Shown: positions 44,611-53,721 of the stretch, in pieces | Layout of the letters: every line of letters begins with the position of its first letter | Numbering within the stretch: the stretch's first letter is position 1 | Source: Pseudomonas sp. WJP1 | GTDB taxonomy: Bacteria > Pseudomonadota > Gammaproteobacteria > Pseudomonadales > Pseudomonadaceae | Direction: 5' to 3' | DNA length: 64,000 nt | NCBI RefSeq assembly: GCF_028471945.1 | Contig: NZ_CP110128.1 | Coordinates: 3,584,501 to 3,648,500, forward strand | Notes under the pieces: model-generated | Seen by the model: only the letters and a program-made list of their open reading frames with translations | Told to the model about the DNA's origin: nothing | Database searches by the model: none | Made by a program: the position numbers and the translations under genes

Positions 44611-46113
44611 TTGAAACAACTGACACCCTTGGACGCCCAGTTCTTCTATTCCGACGCCACCCATCAACCCATGGTGGGGGGCAGCCTGTGGATTTGCGAC
44701 CAACGCACCGCACCCAACGGGCTGGTCCGGCACAAGGACATCATCCGCTACATCAACAATCGCCTGGGTAGTACCTCATTGTTTCGCCGACGGCTGCAGC
44801 ACGCGCCCTTCTGGCTGGACGATCCCTACTGGGTGGAGGACAAAAGTTTCGACCTGGAGTACCACATCCGCCACGTCGGCCTGCCACAACCTGGCGACTG
44901 GCGGCAACTGTGCATTTTCGCGGCGCGGTCGATGTCGCGCACCCTTGACATGGGCCGCGCGCCCTGGGAGCTCACCATCATCGAGGGGCTGAACAACGTA
45001 GAAGGCGTGGCACCCGGCAGCTTCGCCCTGCTACTGCGTTTTCATCACGCCTACATCGATGGCAAGGCTGGCATCGAGATCAACAATCTGCTGATGAGTG
45101 ATCAACCTGAACCCGATGAGCGTCCTTACCGGCAACCTTACAACGATCGCCTGCCCAGCCGCGCGCACATGTGGGGTAAAACCGTTCCCCGCTTGTTGAC
45201 CCAGCCACTGCGCAGCTTGCGCGCCAGCTACAGCGCGTCCAGGGCAGGACTGAATTTGCTGACCCGGCTGCGCGCAGAGAACCGACCCGCCCAGAAGAGC
45301 ATTCCCAGCACCGTGTTCAACGCCCAGGTCTCGCCGCACCGGACCTTTGGCGGATTGTCCTGGAAGCTCGACGAGATCAAGCAGGTCCGCCGCTGCGCCA
45401 AGGGCGCCACGCTCAACGACGTCATCCTGGCCATTATCGCCGGGGGGCTGCGGCGCTACCTGATACGCCGCGAGGCTCTTCCCGCCGAGCAGTCGCTGGT
45501 CGCAATGTGTCCGGTAGCGATTCTCTCCGAGCAAGCCCAGCGGACCGGGAACCTGGTGTCCGGCATGCTGATCGGCATAGGCACGGATATCGAGGATCCT
45601 GTCGAACGGCTGCAGTCGATCCTCGAGCGCACGCAGTCGGGGACCGAGCTTGCCCGCGATGTGGTGTATGAACTGATCGTTTCAATGGGCGACCTGGTAC
45701 CTGCGCCGATGCGCATGCTGGGGGGCTGGATGGGCAGTCACTGGCGACATGTCGGCAAATACCATTTGTGCAACACCCTGATCACCAACTTCCCGGGCCC
45801 CATGGGCAAGGCACGCAAGTACTTCGCCGGCGCCGAGGTGCAATCACTCTATTTCGTCCCGCCAATCGCCGACGGCATGGCGCTCAGCCATGCCGTCACC
45901 AGCCTCTACGACCAGATCATTCTCGGGGTGGGCAGCGATCGCGACGTCTTGCCTGACATGGACGTCTACATCGACTGCCTGCACAAATCCACCGAGGAAT
46001 ACCTGGCCCTGGGCCGGCAGCCGATGGAAGCGGCCGCCAAGGAGTCTCCTGCAACGCCACCACGCAAGCGAGCCATCCCCGCAGCTGCCGATGTCGAGCA
46101 ACCGTGCGAGTGA
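44611..46113 (+). CDS. Wax ester synthase/diacylglycerol acyltransferase (WS/DGAT)
   Basis: A 500-residue acyltransferase of the bacterial WS/DGAT family. The catalytic HHxxxDG motif is HHAYIDG at 145-151. The start is the TTG at 44611, which has GGAGGG eight bases upstream and gives the family N-terminus KQLTPLDAQFFY; longer frames do not fit. Other family blocks include NDVILAIIAGGLRRYL and ITNFPGPMG. The enzyme esterifies acyl-CoA with a fatty alcohol or diacylglycerol at the membrane to make storage lipid. Position beside an acyl-CoA degradation cluster suggests handling of the same acyl groups. Confidence 0.88.
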   Translation: MKQLTPLDAQFFYSDATHQPMVGGSLWICDQRTAPNGLVRHKDIIRYINNRLGSTSLFRRRLQHAPFWLDDPYWVEDKSFDLEYHIRHVGLPQPGDWRQLCIFAARSMSRTLDMGRAPWELTIIEGLNNVEGVAPGSFALLLRFHHAYIDGKAGIEINNLLMSDQPEPDERPYRQPYNDRLPSRAHMWGKTVPRLLTQPLRSLRASYSASRAGLNLLTRLRAENRPAQKSIPSTVFNAQVSPHRTFGGLSWKLDEIKQVRRCAKGATLNDVILAIIAGGLRRYLIRREALPAEQSLVAMCPVAILSEQAQRTGNLVSGMLIGIGTDIEDPVERLQSILERTQSGTELARDVVYELIVSMGDLVPAPMRMLGGWMGSHWRHVGKYHLCNTLITNFPGPMGKARKYFAGAEVQSLYFVPPIADGMALSHAVTSLYDQIILGVGSDRDVLPDMDVYIDCLHKSTEEYLALGRQPMEAAAKESPATPPRKRAIPAAADVEQPCE

Positions 46114-46333
46114 CCCTGTAGGGATTGCCCCTCGCCCATGAACGTTGGAGGTTACTGACACCGTTGCCTGTCCATCAGGTCAGGCAACTTGTCAAAGAGG
46201 GTGAGCATGCCACCTGGGAGCGCATGGAGATGGTGCGCAATTGCACGGCGATCAGTAGAACCCTCGATCAAATCCTGATTCGCCGCGAGTGGCACACCAG
46301 GTGCTGATCCTGGCTCCTACCGGGTAAATCCGT

Positions 46334-46363
46334 ACGACCCCGTCCCACGCGAGACAGGGTCGT
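46334..46363. terminator. Hairpin between convergent WS/DGAT and thioesterase genes
   Basis: ACGACCCCGTC (46334-46344) pairs with GACAGGGTCGT (46353-46363), 10 of 11 positions, with an 8-base loop. It lies 15 bp beyond the stop of the minus-strand thioesterase and 220 bp beyond the WS/DGAT gene. The rest of the 46114-46377 gap shows no gene. Confidence 0.5.
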
Positions 46364-46377
46364 CGGTATGCAACGCC

Positions 46378-46815
46378 TTAATCGGTCAGGGTGCGCAACT
46401 CGTCTCGAACCAATGGGGGAATGGCGACCGGCTTGTTGGTGGCACGATCCACATAGACGTAGACCACGTAGCCGAGGGCGCAAATCATCGGTTCGTCATT
46501 GCGAAAGACACCGAGCTCGTAACGCGCACTGCTGGTGCCCAAATGGGCGATGCGCAGGCCAACGGTCACTCGATCGGGAAAAGTGATCGGCGAGAAGAAG
46601 GTGCAGCTGGATTCGACGATCAAGCCGATGACCGGACTGCTGTCGATATCCAGTGTGCCCTGCTCCACCAGAAAATGGCTGATTGCCGAATCGAAGAACG
46701 AGTAGTAGACGACGTTTTGCACATGGCCGTAGGAGTCATGATCACCCCAGCGCGTGCCGAGGGTGTAGAAGCGGCGAAAATCGTCGCGGCTGGGGCGGTA
46801 GGCCTTCTCGCTCAT
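46378..46815 (-). CDS. Acyl-CoA thioesterase, 4-hydroxybenzoyl-CoA thioesterase type
   Basis: A 145-residue single hot-dog-fold protein. The active-site acid is D25 or D27 in RWGDHDSYGHVQNVVYY, the usual 4HBT motif. The start ATG at 46815 (MSEKAYRP) has AAGGCGG upstream; the longer frame to 47031 is non-coding. The enzyme hydrolyses acyl-CoA to free acid and CoA in the cytoplasm. It lies on the same strand as the outer-membrane channel gene upstream, separated by 212 bp that show no gene. Confidence 0.85.
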   Translation of the reverse strand: MSEKAYRPSRDDFRRFYTLGTRWGDHDSYGHVQNVVYYSFFDSAISHFLVEQGTLDIDSSPVIGLIVESSCTFFSPITFPDRVTVGLRIAHLGTSSARYELGVFRNDEPMICALGYVVYVYVDRATNKPVAIPPLVRDELRTLTD

Positions 46816-47027
46816 GGCACCGCCTTGTTGATGGCTTTCACGTTCATTCAGAAATCCTCGGACAAATGGCTTCGACAACCCCAAGGTGCGTATGCACGGG
46901 GTTGGCTTGCGAGGGTACAGGCTGGTTTTATATCGCTCGCCTCCCCCTTCGGAGGGGGGTAGCTGATGGGGGACAGTTGGCACTAGACACTTGGCGGGGC
47001 GCGGCCAGAAGCCGCACGCGCAGGTCT

Positions 47028-47972
47028 TCAATCCGATAACGGAATGACCAGGGTCAACCAGGTGTTCCAGCCCTCTGCCCGGTTCTGCGCGTCAAATTCG
47101 TAGTAGCCCTTGAGGTTGGTGTACCAGAGGTCTTTACCGACCTTGAAGAAGTGTCCAGCCTGAGGCCCGATGCCATTGACCCTGGACTTGAAATCGCCAA
47201 AGGTTGCACCGCTGCCGCTATCACCGGTGACCTGATGGTAGACATAACCGACAAGGCCCAGGTGAGTCTGCTCGGTGATGAAGTGGGAGGCGCTCAGGTC
47301 AAGGTGGGCATCGATGCCGTTCTGATAGTCGATATCGGTGTTTTCCCAGTTGTACGTCAGGCCCGCCACGGCGGAAAACTCGTTTTTCTTGTCAAAAAAG
47401 GTGTAGCCGCCTCCCGCATCCAGCGCAGCATGACCCAGGCCGATGTTGACCAGGCGATTGGGGTCGTAGGCGCCGACCGGAATATCGCCCATGCTGTAGG
47501 CGATGAAATTGTGGACGCCATGGTTCCATTTCAGGGTGCCCATCACATACACATCGCTACCACCCTTCAACGTATCGTCGGTGTTGCCAGAGAACTGCCG
47601 GCCACGTGGACCGGTCAGTGTGACATCGACACTGCCCTCGGAGCGCGCCACTGCCGCGCCCACCGCCAGGGCCACTTGAGCGCCGAGCAACGGCTCGGCG
47701 AAGGTGTAGCTCGGGAAGGCGAACAGAATGTCCGCCGTCGCATCGAGGCCAACCGTGGTCAGTCCGCCTCGGGGAACGGGTTTGCTGGCGTCATCCTTGG
47801 CGTGGGCATGGTAGTAGATCAGCGGCAGGCTCAAGCCGGGCTCGGTGGGTACCGCCGCCAGCGCGCCGAACTGACCTGGCAGCCAGAAGCTGATACCGCC
47901 GTTGTCGGCTTGGGCCACGAGGGCTGGCAAAGAAGCCAGCAAGCCCAGCGCAAGTCTCTTTGCTGTTTTCAT
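47028..47972 (-). CDS. Outer-membrane transporter, phenol MetA-pathway/SphA-like beta-barrel
   Basis: A 314-residue protein with a Sec signal peptide of about 22 residues (cleavage after VAQA). The mature part consists of alternating amphipathic strands rich in aromatic and glycine residues, ends WNTWLTLVIPLSD as expected for an outer-membrane barrel, and matches the channel family found beside hydrophobic-compound catabolic genes. ATG at 47972 has GAGGG upstream. It is divergent from the acyl-CoA synthetase gene with 184 bp between, so both may share control. It probably admits a hydrophobic acid. Confidence 0.78.
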   Translation of the reverse strand: MKTAKRLALGLLASLPALVAQADNGGISFWLPGQFGALAAVPTEPGLSLPLIYYHAHAKDDASKPVPRGGLTTVGLDATADILFAFPSYTFAEPLLGAQVALAVGAAVARSEGSVDVTLTGPRGRQFSGNTDDTLKGGSDVYVMGTLKWNHGVHNFIAYSMGDIPVGAYDPNRLVNIGLGHAALDAGGGYTFFDKKNEFSAVAGLTYNWENTDIDYQNGIDAHLDLSASHFITEQTHLGLVGYVYHQVTGDSGSGATFGDFKSRVNGIGPQAGHFFKVGKDLWYTNLKGYYEFDAQNRAEGWNTWLTLVIPLSD

Positions 47973-48156
47973 CAATGCCCTCGACTCACTGCAAACAAAG
48001 TACCAACCTTGATGGTTGATAGTGGCTTGCGCCGACTACTTACACCCTAGCACCGGCTCCCGGGAGCAGCCCCTCTCCCGATGGGGGGCGCGTCGCACGC
48101 CGCCCCCCTTCCTAAAATGCGATCTCCAACAGCCAGAACAACAAATGGAGACCGCA

Positions 48157-49734
48157 ATGAAGATGAATTTTTCCCGAGTCATGGCTCAGGTCGCGCAACG
48201 CTATGCCTGCCAGGAAGCGCTGGTGAACGTCGAGCGCAATCGGCGTTATCGCTTTGACGAGCTGCATCGGCTGACCAATCGGATCGCCAACACCCTGCGC
48301 ACGCGCCTGAATTTGCAGCGTGGCGACACGGCGCTGTGCATTCTGGAAAACGACAACCTGTCGCTGCTGCATGCCTGGACGGCCTTCAAGGGCGAAGTGG
48401 CGATTGCGCATACCAACTTTCGCGATTCACTTGAAGAACACCGTTGGCAGGTCGATTTCATCGCCCCCAAGGTCATTTTCATCGAGACCGGTCTGTTGCT
48501 GCAGTACCGCGAAATGCTGTGCGCCAGCGGTGCGGTGGTGATCTGCATGGATGAGCCACCGGCCGATTGCGGCTTCGCGTTGTACTTCTGGGCATTGCTC
48601 GAAGGCATGTCGGAGGATGAGCCTGACGTTGAATCCGATGTCCATCGGGACACGCTGATCTACCGCTTTACCGGTGGAACCACCGGCAAGAGCAAATGTG
48701 CCCGCTACACCATCGATAACTGGCTGGCAGCGCGGGATTCGATGTATGCCGACAGCGAGCAGAGCCAGGCCCTCAACGAACACACCCGCTACCTGCACAT
48801 CGCACCCATCAGCCATGGCTCGGGGCTGTCGCTATTGCCCACGCTGTTCCGTGGTGGCTGCACCGTTACCCAGAATGCCACCGACCTCAAGGCCTGGTGC
48901 CGCAATGTCGAAGCCGAGCGGATCACCACGGCGCTGATGGTGCCGACGCTGGTGGGTTGGCTGCTGGAGCTGCCCGAGGCGTCGCACTACGATCTGTCCA
49001 GCTTGCAAACACTGTATTACGGTGCGGCCCCCATGAGCCCGGTCAAGCTCAAGCAATCCCAAGAGCGCTTCGGCAACATATTTTTCCAGTTGTACGGCGC
49101 CACCGAATGCGCCCAGGCGGTGTGCACCCTGACCAAGGCCGACCATCTTGACGCAGTCGAAACAGGTCGATTGGCGTCCGCCGGCCGGCCTGCCACAGGT
49201 ATCGAGCTGAAGATCGTCGATGAGTCCGGCAATCGGGTTGCGACCGGCGCGACCGGTGAAATCTGGCTGCGCGGGCGTGGGACCATCAGCGGCTATCACA
49301 ACAATCCCGAGGGTACGTCCGCCGAGTTCAGTGAGGGGTTCTGGAAGTCCGGGGACCTGGGTTACGTTGATGAGGCCGGTTATGTGTTCATCGTCGACCG
49401 CAAGAAAGACGTGATCATCACCGGAGGGTTCAATGTCTATGCGGTGGAAGTCGAAGCGACGCTCAATACCCATCCTGCCGTGTCCATGTCGGCTGTGGTT
49501 GGTATTCCCCATGACAAATGGGGTGAGGCGGTGCATGCCGAAGTGGTGGTTAAACCGGGAATGACTGTCGATGAAGAAGAACTGATTGCGCTGGTCAAGG
49601 AGCGCCTGGGTCGTTTCAAGGCGCCCAAATCGGTGACGCTGGTTGAGGCTTTGCCGTTGAGCGCCGTTGGTAAGGTGCTGCGACGACAGGTGCGTGAGCG
49701 GTATTGGGTGGATCAGTCGCGGCGGGTTTCTTGA
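48157..49734 (+). CDS. AMP-dependent acyl-CoA synthetase/ligase
   Basis: A 525-residue member of the ANL superfamily. The P-loop-like motif YRFTGGTTGKSK is at 169-180, YGATECAQ follows in the middle, then GFWKSGDLGYVDEAGYVFIVDRKKD, and the catalytic C-terminal lysine is in LSAVGKVLRR. It activates a carboxylic acid to acyl-CoA with ATP. ATG at 48157 has GGAG six bases upstream; an ATG at 48145 is a close alternative. It is the likely entry step for the beta-oxidation genes further right, from which it is separated by the repeat/IS block. Confidence 0.9.
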   Translation: MKMNFSRVMAQVAQRYACQEALVNVERNRRYRFDELHRLTNRIANTLRTRLNLQRGDTALCILENDNLSLLHAWTAFKGEVAIAHTNFRDSLEEHRWQVDFIAPKVIFIETGLLLQYREMLCASGAVVICMDEPPADCGFALYFWALLEGMSEDEPDVESDVHRDTLIYRFTGGTTGKSKCARYTIDNWLAARDSMYADSEQSQALNEHTRYLHIAPISHGSGLSLLPTLFRGGCTVTQNATDLKAWCRNVEAERITTALMVPTLVGWLLELPEASHYDLSSLQTLYYGAAPMSPVKLKQSQERFGNIFFQLYGATECAQAVCTLTKADHLDAVETGRLASAGRPATGIELKIVDESGNRVATGATGEIWLRGRGTISGYHNNPEGTSAEFSEGFWKSGDLGYVDEAGYVFIVDRKKDVIITGGFNVYAVEVEATLNTHPAVSMSAVVGIPHDKWGEAVHAEVVVKPGMTVDEEELIALVKERLGRFKAPKSVTLVEALPLSAVGKVLRRQVRERYWVDQSRRVS

Positions 49735-49751
49735 AGGTTTTTTGTGCGCAG

Positions 49752-50454
49752 TGGTGTACATATCCATTGCTGCGGTAACGGCTACCTATGGTTTCGCCCT
49801 TACGGCGACTCACTTTTCCAAACGCCGAAAAGTAAGCAAAAGGCTTTGCCCCACCACTCGGTGCCTCGCTAGGGCTCGGCATGCCCTCTCTCCGGCATTG
49901 CTCCGTGGGTCGCCGCGATGGGCCATCCCTGGCCCAGCGCGGCTAAACCGGCGTCCTGCCGGTTTACCCACTGCGCAATGCCTGCGTTCGGCCATCGTGG
50001 TTAACGGGGCAACCAGATCAAAAACCAAAGCGAGGCGGCCTTAAAGCCGACCTGATTTCAAGTGAGCACGTACCCCTGTAGGAGCGAGCCTGCTCGCGAT
50101 GGACGTCAACGATAACGCGCCCCGTCTGGATGATCGCGTTGTCTGGACGTTTTTCGCGAGCAGGCTCGCTCCTACAGTGGAATGAGTACATCCGCGAAAT
50201 CAGGTCGGCTATAAGGCCGCCTCGCGTTGCTTTGGCTTTTGATTTTCTTGCCCCATCGAGAGGCCGAGTGGAGGTTCTGCGCAGTGGGTAAACCGGCATG
50301 GATGCCGGTTTAGCCGCGCTGGGCCAGGGATGGCCCAGCGCGGCGACCCACGGAGCAGGACCGGAGCGAGGGCACCCCGAGCCTTAGCGAGGGGCCGAAC
50401 GCCAGGGGCAAGAGCCCTTGGTTACTTGGGGCTTTTCCAAGTGACTCGCTGTAA
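49752..50454. repeat. Large palindromic REPIN-associated intergenic repeat (left arm, centre and most of right arm)
   Basis: The segment from TGGTGTACATATCC (49752) through the REPIN at 50073 is mirrored to the right: 50195-50454 is an imperfect reverse complement of the 49808-50060 arm, with shared blocks such as GCGAGGCGGCC, AAACCGGC and GTGACTCGC/GCGACTCAC. The right arm is broken at TAA (50452-50454) by an IS element and resumes at 51893. No gene is seen in this stretch. Confidence 0.8.
50073..50180. repeat. REPIN, copy 2
   Basis: CCCTGTAGGAGCGAGCCTGC and the inverted GCAGGCTCGCTCCTACAG flank a spacer nearly identical, in reverse complement, to that of the REPIN at 44.2 kb. It forms the centre of the large palindromic repeat. 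Confidence 0.9.
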
Positions 50455-50533
50455 TTGGATGGACTCGCCCGCGCCGAGGCGTCAATGCGCCACGGGGGCA
50501 GTCTAAGAAGCCACCGACAGCGAGGGCGAATCC

Positions 50534-51637
50534 ATGAAAAAGCATACGACGGTTAAACAGTCTTTGTCTTCCAGCGATCTGTCGGCCTGCACGACAGTGG
50601 CGGTCGATTTGGCCAAGCAGGTCTTTCAGGTGGCAGGCGAAGACGCTCTTGGCCAAGTGCTTTACGAAGAACGCATCAAGTCGCGTGAAGCCTTTCATGC
50701 CTTTCTGCGCCAACTGCCGCCAAGCATAGTAGTGCTCGTGGAAACAGGTCCAGGCGCTCAAGCATGGGCGCGCCAACTACAGGCTCAGGGCAATCTGGCG
50801 CGGATTCTTCCGGCACAGCTTGTGGCCCAGCACCGCAGCGGCGCCAAAAATGATCGAAATGATGCACTGGCCATATTGCGTGCCGGGCGCGACAGCAAAA
50901 TTGCCGCGGTCCCCATCAAAAGCGCCACCGCACTGGCCATGCAGGCCTTGCACCGGGCCCGCCAGGGTTATGTCCGTCGGCGCACAGCCATGAGTAACCA
51001 GATGCGCGGTTTGCTGATGGAGCATGGCGTTGTCCTGGCACAGGGTGATGCGGCGATCAACCAGACCCTGCCTCGGGTGCTGGAAGATGCCACTCAACCG
51101 TTGCCGGAGATGTTGCGTGAACTGATCGACGAGCTGCTGGGTGAGTGGCGCCAACTGGGCGAACGGGTCAACGTCCTGACCGGTCGCCTGGAGAAGGCCG
51201 CGAACGAGGACAAAACGGCCCGACGGCTGATGACCGTGCGCGGGATCGGCCCGATCATCGCCACTGCGCTTTTGGCCAAGCAGACCGACCCTGAGCGCTT
51301 CGCCAATGCACGCCAGTTCGCCGCCTACTTCGGCATGGTGCCTGAGCAGAAAAGCAGTGGGCAGAAAATTCGCCTGGGCCGGATAAGCAAACGCGGCGAC
51401 AGCTATGTGCGCAGCCTGATGGTTCAAGGTGCTCACGCGGTATTGAGGCATTTGCGCGCGGATTCGGAGCTGCCCGACGATCGTCGCTTGCAACGGTGGC
51501 AGGCCCGGCTGGGGCGCAAGGAAGCGGCGATACGCTTGGCGAACCGCAACCTGCGAATCGTTTGGGTGCTGCTACAAAATGAGCAGACTTACCGCAGCCA
51601 ACCGGCCCATGGCCGGCCAGCTGCGCCAAGTCACTGA
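50534..51637 (+). CDS. IS110/IS1111-family transposase
   Basis: A 367-residue DEDD recombinase. The N-terminal RuvC-like domain has D25 (VAVDLAKQ), E70 (VLVETGPG) and D107/D110 (KNDRNDA). The C-terminal Tnp_20 domain has RGIGPIIATALLA and the serine motif EQKSSGQKIRLGRISKRGD with S274 or S275 as candidate nucleophile. Length and motifs are intact, so the enzyme may be active. These enzymes are guided by an RNA from a non-coding end of the element; in this subgroup the RNA comes from the region after the transposase. Immediate upstream: CGAGGGCGAATCC as ribosome site. Confidence 0.92.
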   Translation: MKKHTTVKQSLSSSDLSACTTVAVDLAKQVFQVAGEDALGQVLYEERIKSREAFHAFLRQLPPSIVVLVETGPGAQAWARQLQAQGNLARILPAQLVAQHRSGAKNDRNDALAILRAGRDSKIAAVPIKSATALAMQALHRARQGYVRRRTAMSNQMRGLLMEHGVVLAQGDAAINQTLPRVLEDATQPLPEMLRELIDELLGEWRQLGERVNVLTGRLEKAANEDKTARRLMTVRGIGPIIATALLAKQTDPERFANARQFAAYFGMVPEQKSSGQKIRLGRISKRGDSYVRSLMVQGAHAVLRHLRADSELPDDRRLQRWQARLGRKEAAIRLANRNLRIVWVLLQNEQTYRSQPAHGRPAAPSH

Positions 51638-51877
51638 ACAAAAGCGTTCTGCCACCGGGGCGCCACGGCGCTTCAGCCCCTGCTAGAAAACATTGACCCC
51701 AGGTCAGACCGTCGCGGATCGATGCCTGCGCTCTTACCGGCCTTCGAGGCCTGCATGTAATCGGCATACCGCGAGCTCAACCAATGTCGGCCAGAAGCCG
51801 CAGACAGGGCTTCCTCGAACAGGCCTTATACATAGATGCAACCGGGTAGCAGTGTTTGAAAAACAGGTGGCCAGTGG
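51638..51877 (+). ncRNA. Probable guide RNA (seekRNA/bridge RNA) region of the IS1111 element
   Basis: About 240 bp between the transposase stop and the right inverted repeat contain no gene. In IS1111-subgroup elements this downstream end encodes the structured RNA that directs target choice. I infer the RNA from position only; its exact ends and fold were not worked out. Confidence 0.4.
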
Positions 51878-51892
51878 GGGCGAGTCCATACA

Positions 51893-51944
51893 TAAGAGCG
51901 AAACCATAAGTGGCCGTTACCGCAGAAATGGATATGTACACCAT
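51893..51944. repeat. Remainder of the right arm of the palindromic repeat
   Basis: TAAGAGCGAAACCATAAGTG and the following bases to GTACACCA (51937-51944) match the reverse complement of 49752-49808 with few changes. This shows that the IS split a pre-existing repeat. From 51945 to the terminator at 52065 nothing recognisable is seen. Confidence 0.75.
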
Positions 51945-52064
51945 CAAAACCTACATCGCCAGACGCAACGCCTTCGCCGGCAAGCCTGGCTCCTACAAAG
52001 TAAAGCGAAACCGCCAGCCGCCGTGACCGCAGCAATGGATATCCCCCCATTCCATCTCTAAAAC

Positions 52065-52100
52065 CAAAAAAAAACGGAACCGCCCAAGTCGGTCCCGTTT
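52065..52100 (-). terminator. Intrinsic terminator of the DUF1329 gene
   Basis: Read on the minus strand: ACGGGACCG, a seven-base loop, CGGTTCCGT, then nine T residues. It lies about 30 bp past the stop of the DUF1329 gene. Confidence 0.9.
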
Positions 52101-52126
52101 CGCAACAACGGCCAGTCCAGCAACAA

Positions 52127-53479
52127 TCAGCGCACCCCAGCCCCCGCCAGGCTATCGGATGACCAGCCATTATCCGGACTGAGCTTGTCCATGACCTGCA
52201 CGCCGGCCTTGCCAGGCCAAACGTTGATGTAATAAGTGCCCGCAATCAAGTCGTAGTGGCCGGCGGTGCTGTTGACGGCAACGGCGTCATACATCTGATG
52301 GAGGTAGTTGAAGCCAGGTCGCCACAGCTGGCCGCGGCCGTCGTACTGATCCACCGCGACGGCGGTCCAGCTGTCTTCGTCGATGTAGAAGGTGCGCTTG
52401 GAGTAGATGTGGCGCATGCCGGGCTTGAGGGTCGCCTCCACCACCCAGACGCGATGCCGCTCCCAGCGCACCAGGTCCGGATTGATGAACTTCGAACCGA
52501 ACACCTGCTCCGGATTCTCGGCGTAGGCGAAGCGGTAGGCGTTGTACGGAACGTACATCTCCTTCTTGCCTGCCAGTTTCCAGTCGAAGCGGTCCATCCG
52601 GCCGTTGAACAGGTTGATGTCGTCGATGGTGGACATGCCTGAGGTACTGGCGTTCGGCGTGTCGTAGGCCAGGTCGGGTGCCAGGCGTACTCGGCGTTGG
52701 CCTGGCAGGTACTGAAAGGCCTTGCGCCCGCGCTCGGTGGCGGTGTAGTCGAAGGTCATCACCGCTTCGCCAGCACGCCGTGCAGGGCCGCTGTAGTTGG
52801 CACGGGCACGGGTCAACAGAATGTCGTCGCCCGTTTTCGACGTATCGTAGTAAGGCATCTCGTAGGTCCAGCGACCCAGGGTGGACGTGACCAGCTTACC
52901 CGCCGCGTCCACGTTGTAAGCGCCGTACTTGGGCGCGATCCAGGCCAGGCCCTGGTAACGTGCGAGGTGGTTGAACATCACTTCGATGCCGGTCTTGGGA
53001 ATCGGGAACGGTACGCCGGCGTGGGCGCCTTGCAGCGTCTCGTCATTGTTGGTCAGCGTGGCGCTGGTGGCGTTCTTCAACGTGTTGTCCTGCACAAACT
53101 GCGGATAGCCCACGGTGCGATGGGTCGGATACACGTCGACGCGAAAACCCGGCAGCTTCTTGATCAGTGCCTTGGTGCCTTCCGTGAGCTTGTCGCTGTA
53201 GGTGTCCACGTTACCGGCGTTGATCGAGAACTGCGGTTTTTCATTGGCGAAAGGATCGGGGCGAATGCCCGTGGCTTTGTCGAACCCGGCAGGCGCGATC
53301 TTCAGCCCGCCGGTATAGGCCGGAATGGAGCCATCGGCATTACCGGCCATCTCGGCACCCACGGATGTCAAGGTAGTGCCCAACTGCTTGGCTTCCTGCT
53401 CTGAAACTGCTGCATGGAGCACGCCTGCATGGGCGGCCAGCAGGCCGACCGCAATCAGGGTTCTTGTGAGTTTAATCAT
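52127..53479 (-). CDS. DUF1329 exported protein
   Basis: A 450-residue protein with a Sec signal peptide of about 23 residues (cleavage after LHAA). The rest matches the DUF1329 family: an early GNADGSIPAYTGGL block, NNDETLQGAHAGVPFPIP in the middle and RWERHRVWVVEATLKPGMRH...SKRTFYIDEDSW near the end. The fold resembles outer-membrane lipoprotein-sorting factors, and such genes accompany DUF1302 barrels and acyl-CoA catabolic clusters in pseudomonads. Its role is probably in passage of hydrophobic substrate through the envelope. ATG has GGAG six bases upstream. It ends in a strong terminator; a hairpin separates it from the MaoC gene upstream. Confidence 0.88.
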   Translation of the reverse strand: MIKLTRTLIAVGLLAAHAGVLHAAVSEQEAKQLGTTLTSVGAEMAGNADGSIPAYTGGLKIAPAGFDKATGIRPDPFANEKPQFSINAGNVDTYSDKLTEGTKALIKKLPGFRVDVYPTHRTVGYPQFVQDNTLKNATSATLTNNDETLQGAHAGVPFPIPKTGIEVMFNHLARYQGLAWIAPKYGAYNVDAAGKLVTSTLGRWTYEMPYYDTSKTGDDILLTRARANYSGPARRAGEAVMTFDYTATERGRKAFQYLPGQRRVRLAPDLAYDTPNASTSGMSTIDDINLFNGRMDRFDWKLAGKKEMYVPYNAYRFAYAENPEQVFGSKFINPDLVRWERHRVWVVEATLKPGMRHIYSKRTFYIDEDSWTAVAVDQYDGRGQLWRPGFNYLHQMYDAVAVNSTAGHYDLIAGTYYINVWPGKAGVQVMDKLSPDNGWSSDSLAGAGVR

Positions 53480-53654
53480 GTCTCCAACCTCTAGGATGAT
53501 GGTTTGAGCGTCTTCTCAAGCACGCCCTGGCCTTCAGGGAACTGCGGAATATCCTCCCGTCCCGGCAGTGCTTTTTTTAACCAACCCCCCTCTGTCTGCG
53601 CCCCCCCCTTATTGGCGCACAAAGGGAGGGGCAGGCCTTTTATCCGGCTGAAAA

Positions 53655-53689
53655 CGCAAACGCCACGCGGCATCGGGATGCGCGTGGCG
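53655..53689 (-). terminator. Hairpin terminator after the MaoC hydratase gene
   Basis: CGCCACGCG-G-CAT (53661-53673) pairs with ATG-CGCGTGGCG (53678-53689), a 12-bp stem with a one-base bulge and CGGG loop. On the minus strand it is followed by TTTGCGTTTT. It lies 33 bp after the MaoC stop. The rest of the 53480-53721 gap has no gene and should hold the DUF1329 promoter. Confidence 0.7.
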
Positions 53690-53721
53690 TCATGTCAAAG
53701 CAGTGTGGCGGGCGTTACGGC

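Larger units (their letters stand above)
50455..51892 (+). mobile_element. IS110-family insertion sequence, IS1111 subgroup, about 1.44 kb
   Basis: The ends were set by comparing the two arms of the surrounding palindromic repeat: the arm reads ...CGCTGTAA before and TAAGAGCGAAACC after the element, with TAA present at both junctions. Subterminal 12-bp inverted repeats, ATGGACTCGCCC (50459-50470) and GGGCGAGTCCAT (51878-51889), lie 4 and 3 bp inside the ends, as in the IS1111 subgroup. There is no longer target duplication. A third near-copy of the repeat (GGGCGAATCCAT, 50524-50535) overlaps the transposase start. Confidence 0.82.

Noticed and set aside
44126..50180. A CRISPR array or composite transposon formed by the repeated palindromes
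   Set aside because: The repeats are REP doublets with no regular spacing, no cas genes and no terminal transposase pair; the single IS lies in one arm of a repeat.
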